Of a DNA stretch of 39,623 bases, positions 39,559-39,623 are shown piece after piece (the stretch's first letter is position 1; each line of letters opens with the position of its first letter). The translations under genes were made by a program, and so were the position numbers. This DNA comes from JBEIFW01 sp044370695. Its GTDB lineage: Bacteria > Actinomycetota > Acidimicrobiia > Acidimicrobiales > Ilumatobacteraceae. The DNA is taken from NCBI GenBank assembly GCA_044370695.1, contig JBILVB010000017.1, positions 1 through 39,623 on the forward strand. The letters are read 5' to 3'. The notes beneath the pieces were generated by a model. That model had not been told where the DNA came from and searched no databases. It worked only from the letters and a program-made list of their open reading frames with translations.

Positions 39559-39623
39559 GGGGGGGGGGGGGGGGGGGGCCCCCCACCCCCCCCCGCCCCC
39601 CGCGGCGGCCGGCGAGAACCCCC
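39559..39623. other. Homopolymeric G/C tract at the window end
   Basis: Twenty G residues (39559-39578) are followed by C runs broken by single A and G bases. It starts 8 bp after the rubrerythrin stop and could fold as a G/C stem, but it looks more like a sequencing or assembly artefact at a contig end. Confidence 0.7.

Overview
The window is high-GC bacterial DNA with an actinobacterial character. It encodes a mycothiol-dependent maleylpyruvate isomerase-type protein, a SARP/BTAD regulator remnant, a DUF222/HNH (13E12-type) endonuclease, many TetR regulators, P450/ferredoxin and acyl-CoA catabolic genes, and two Tat-targeted ferritin-like proteins. The gene mix would suit a free-living, lipid- or xenobiotic-degrading lineage such as Acidimicrobiia; that placement is inference. 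A striking general feature is that many first genes of transcripts have no Shine-Dalgarno sequence and carry a TANNNT hexamer 6-8 nt before the start codon, the arrangement expected of leaderless mRNAs.

Left end (1-2270) is a scrap zone: a frameshifted IS3-type orfA with its probable terminus, an intact DinB/MDMPI-like gene, a hypothetical gene, a frameshifted and truncated SARP regulator and a DUF4242 gene with its middle missing. From 2274 to 10399 lie three TetR-controlled clusters: TetR / NAD-dependent epimerase / DUF4386 membrane protein; TetR + alpha/beta hydrolase; and TetR divergent from a flavin-reductase-fold protein, a truncated phytanoyl-CoA dioxygenase fragment and an SMR transporter. 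A three-gene operon (NTF2-like, AA_synth-like, EthD-like) reads leftward between them. Each TetR has a clear palindromic operator.

The centre holds the compositionally foreign DUF222-HNH gene (10670-11962), an OYE-type oxidoreductase translationally coupled to a TrkH/TrkA potassium uptake pair, an SDR, glycyl-tRNA synthetase, an acyl-CoA dehydrogenase, an M50 membrane protease, pyruvate phosphate dikinase and a DUF234-type ATPase that has lost both ATPase and nuclease motifs.

From 25044 to 33048 is a catabolic region: ferredoxin and cytochrome P450 divergent (around a 33-bp inverted repeat) from a zinc-independent MDR oxidoreductase, then a TauE/SafE permease, a cupin, a fused double CaiB/BaiF CoA-transferase and a D-aminoacylase-type amidohydrolase. 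These could act together in uptake, CoA activation and oxidation of a lipid or xenobiotic, but the substrate cannot be read from sequence.

The right end (33103-39623) has an SPFH-SHOCT / double zinc-ribbon / small membrane protein operon, the RNase P RNA gene (rnpB, with compensatory changes in its catalytic P4 helix), two Tat-signal ferritin-like proteins, a four-helix membrane protein, and a PerR-rubrerythrin peroxide-stress pair. The last 65 bases are G/C homopolymer and look like a contig end. No tRNA, CRISPR array or complete mobile element was seen. Every stretch over 300 bases without a protein gene is accounted for by rnpB.
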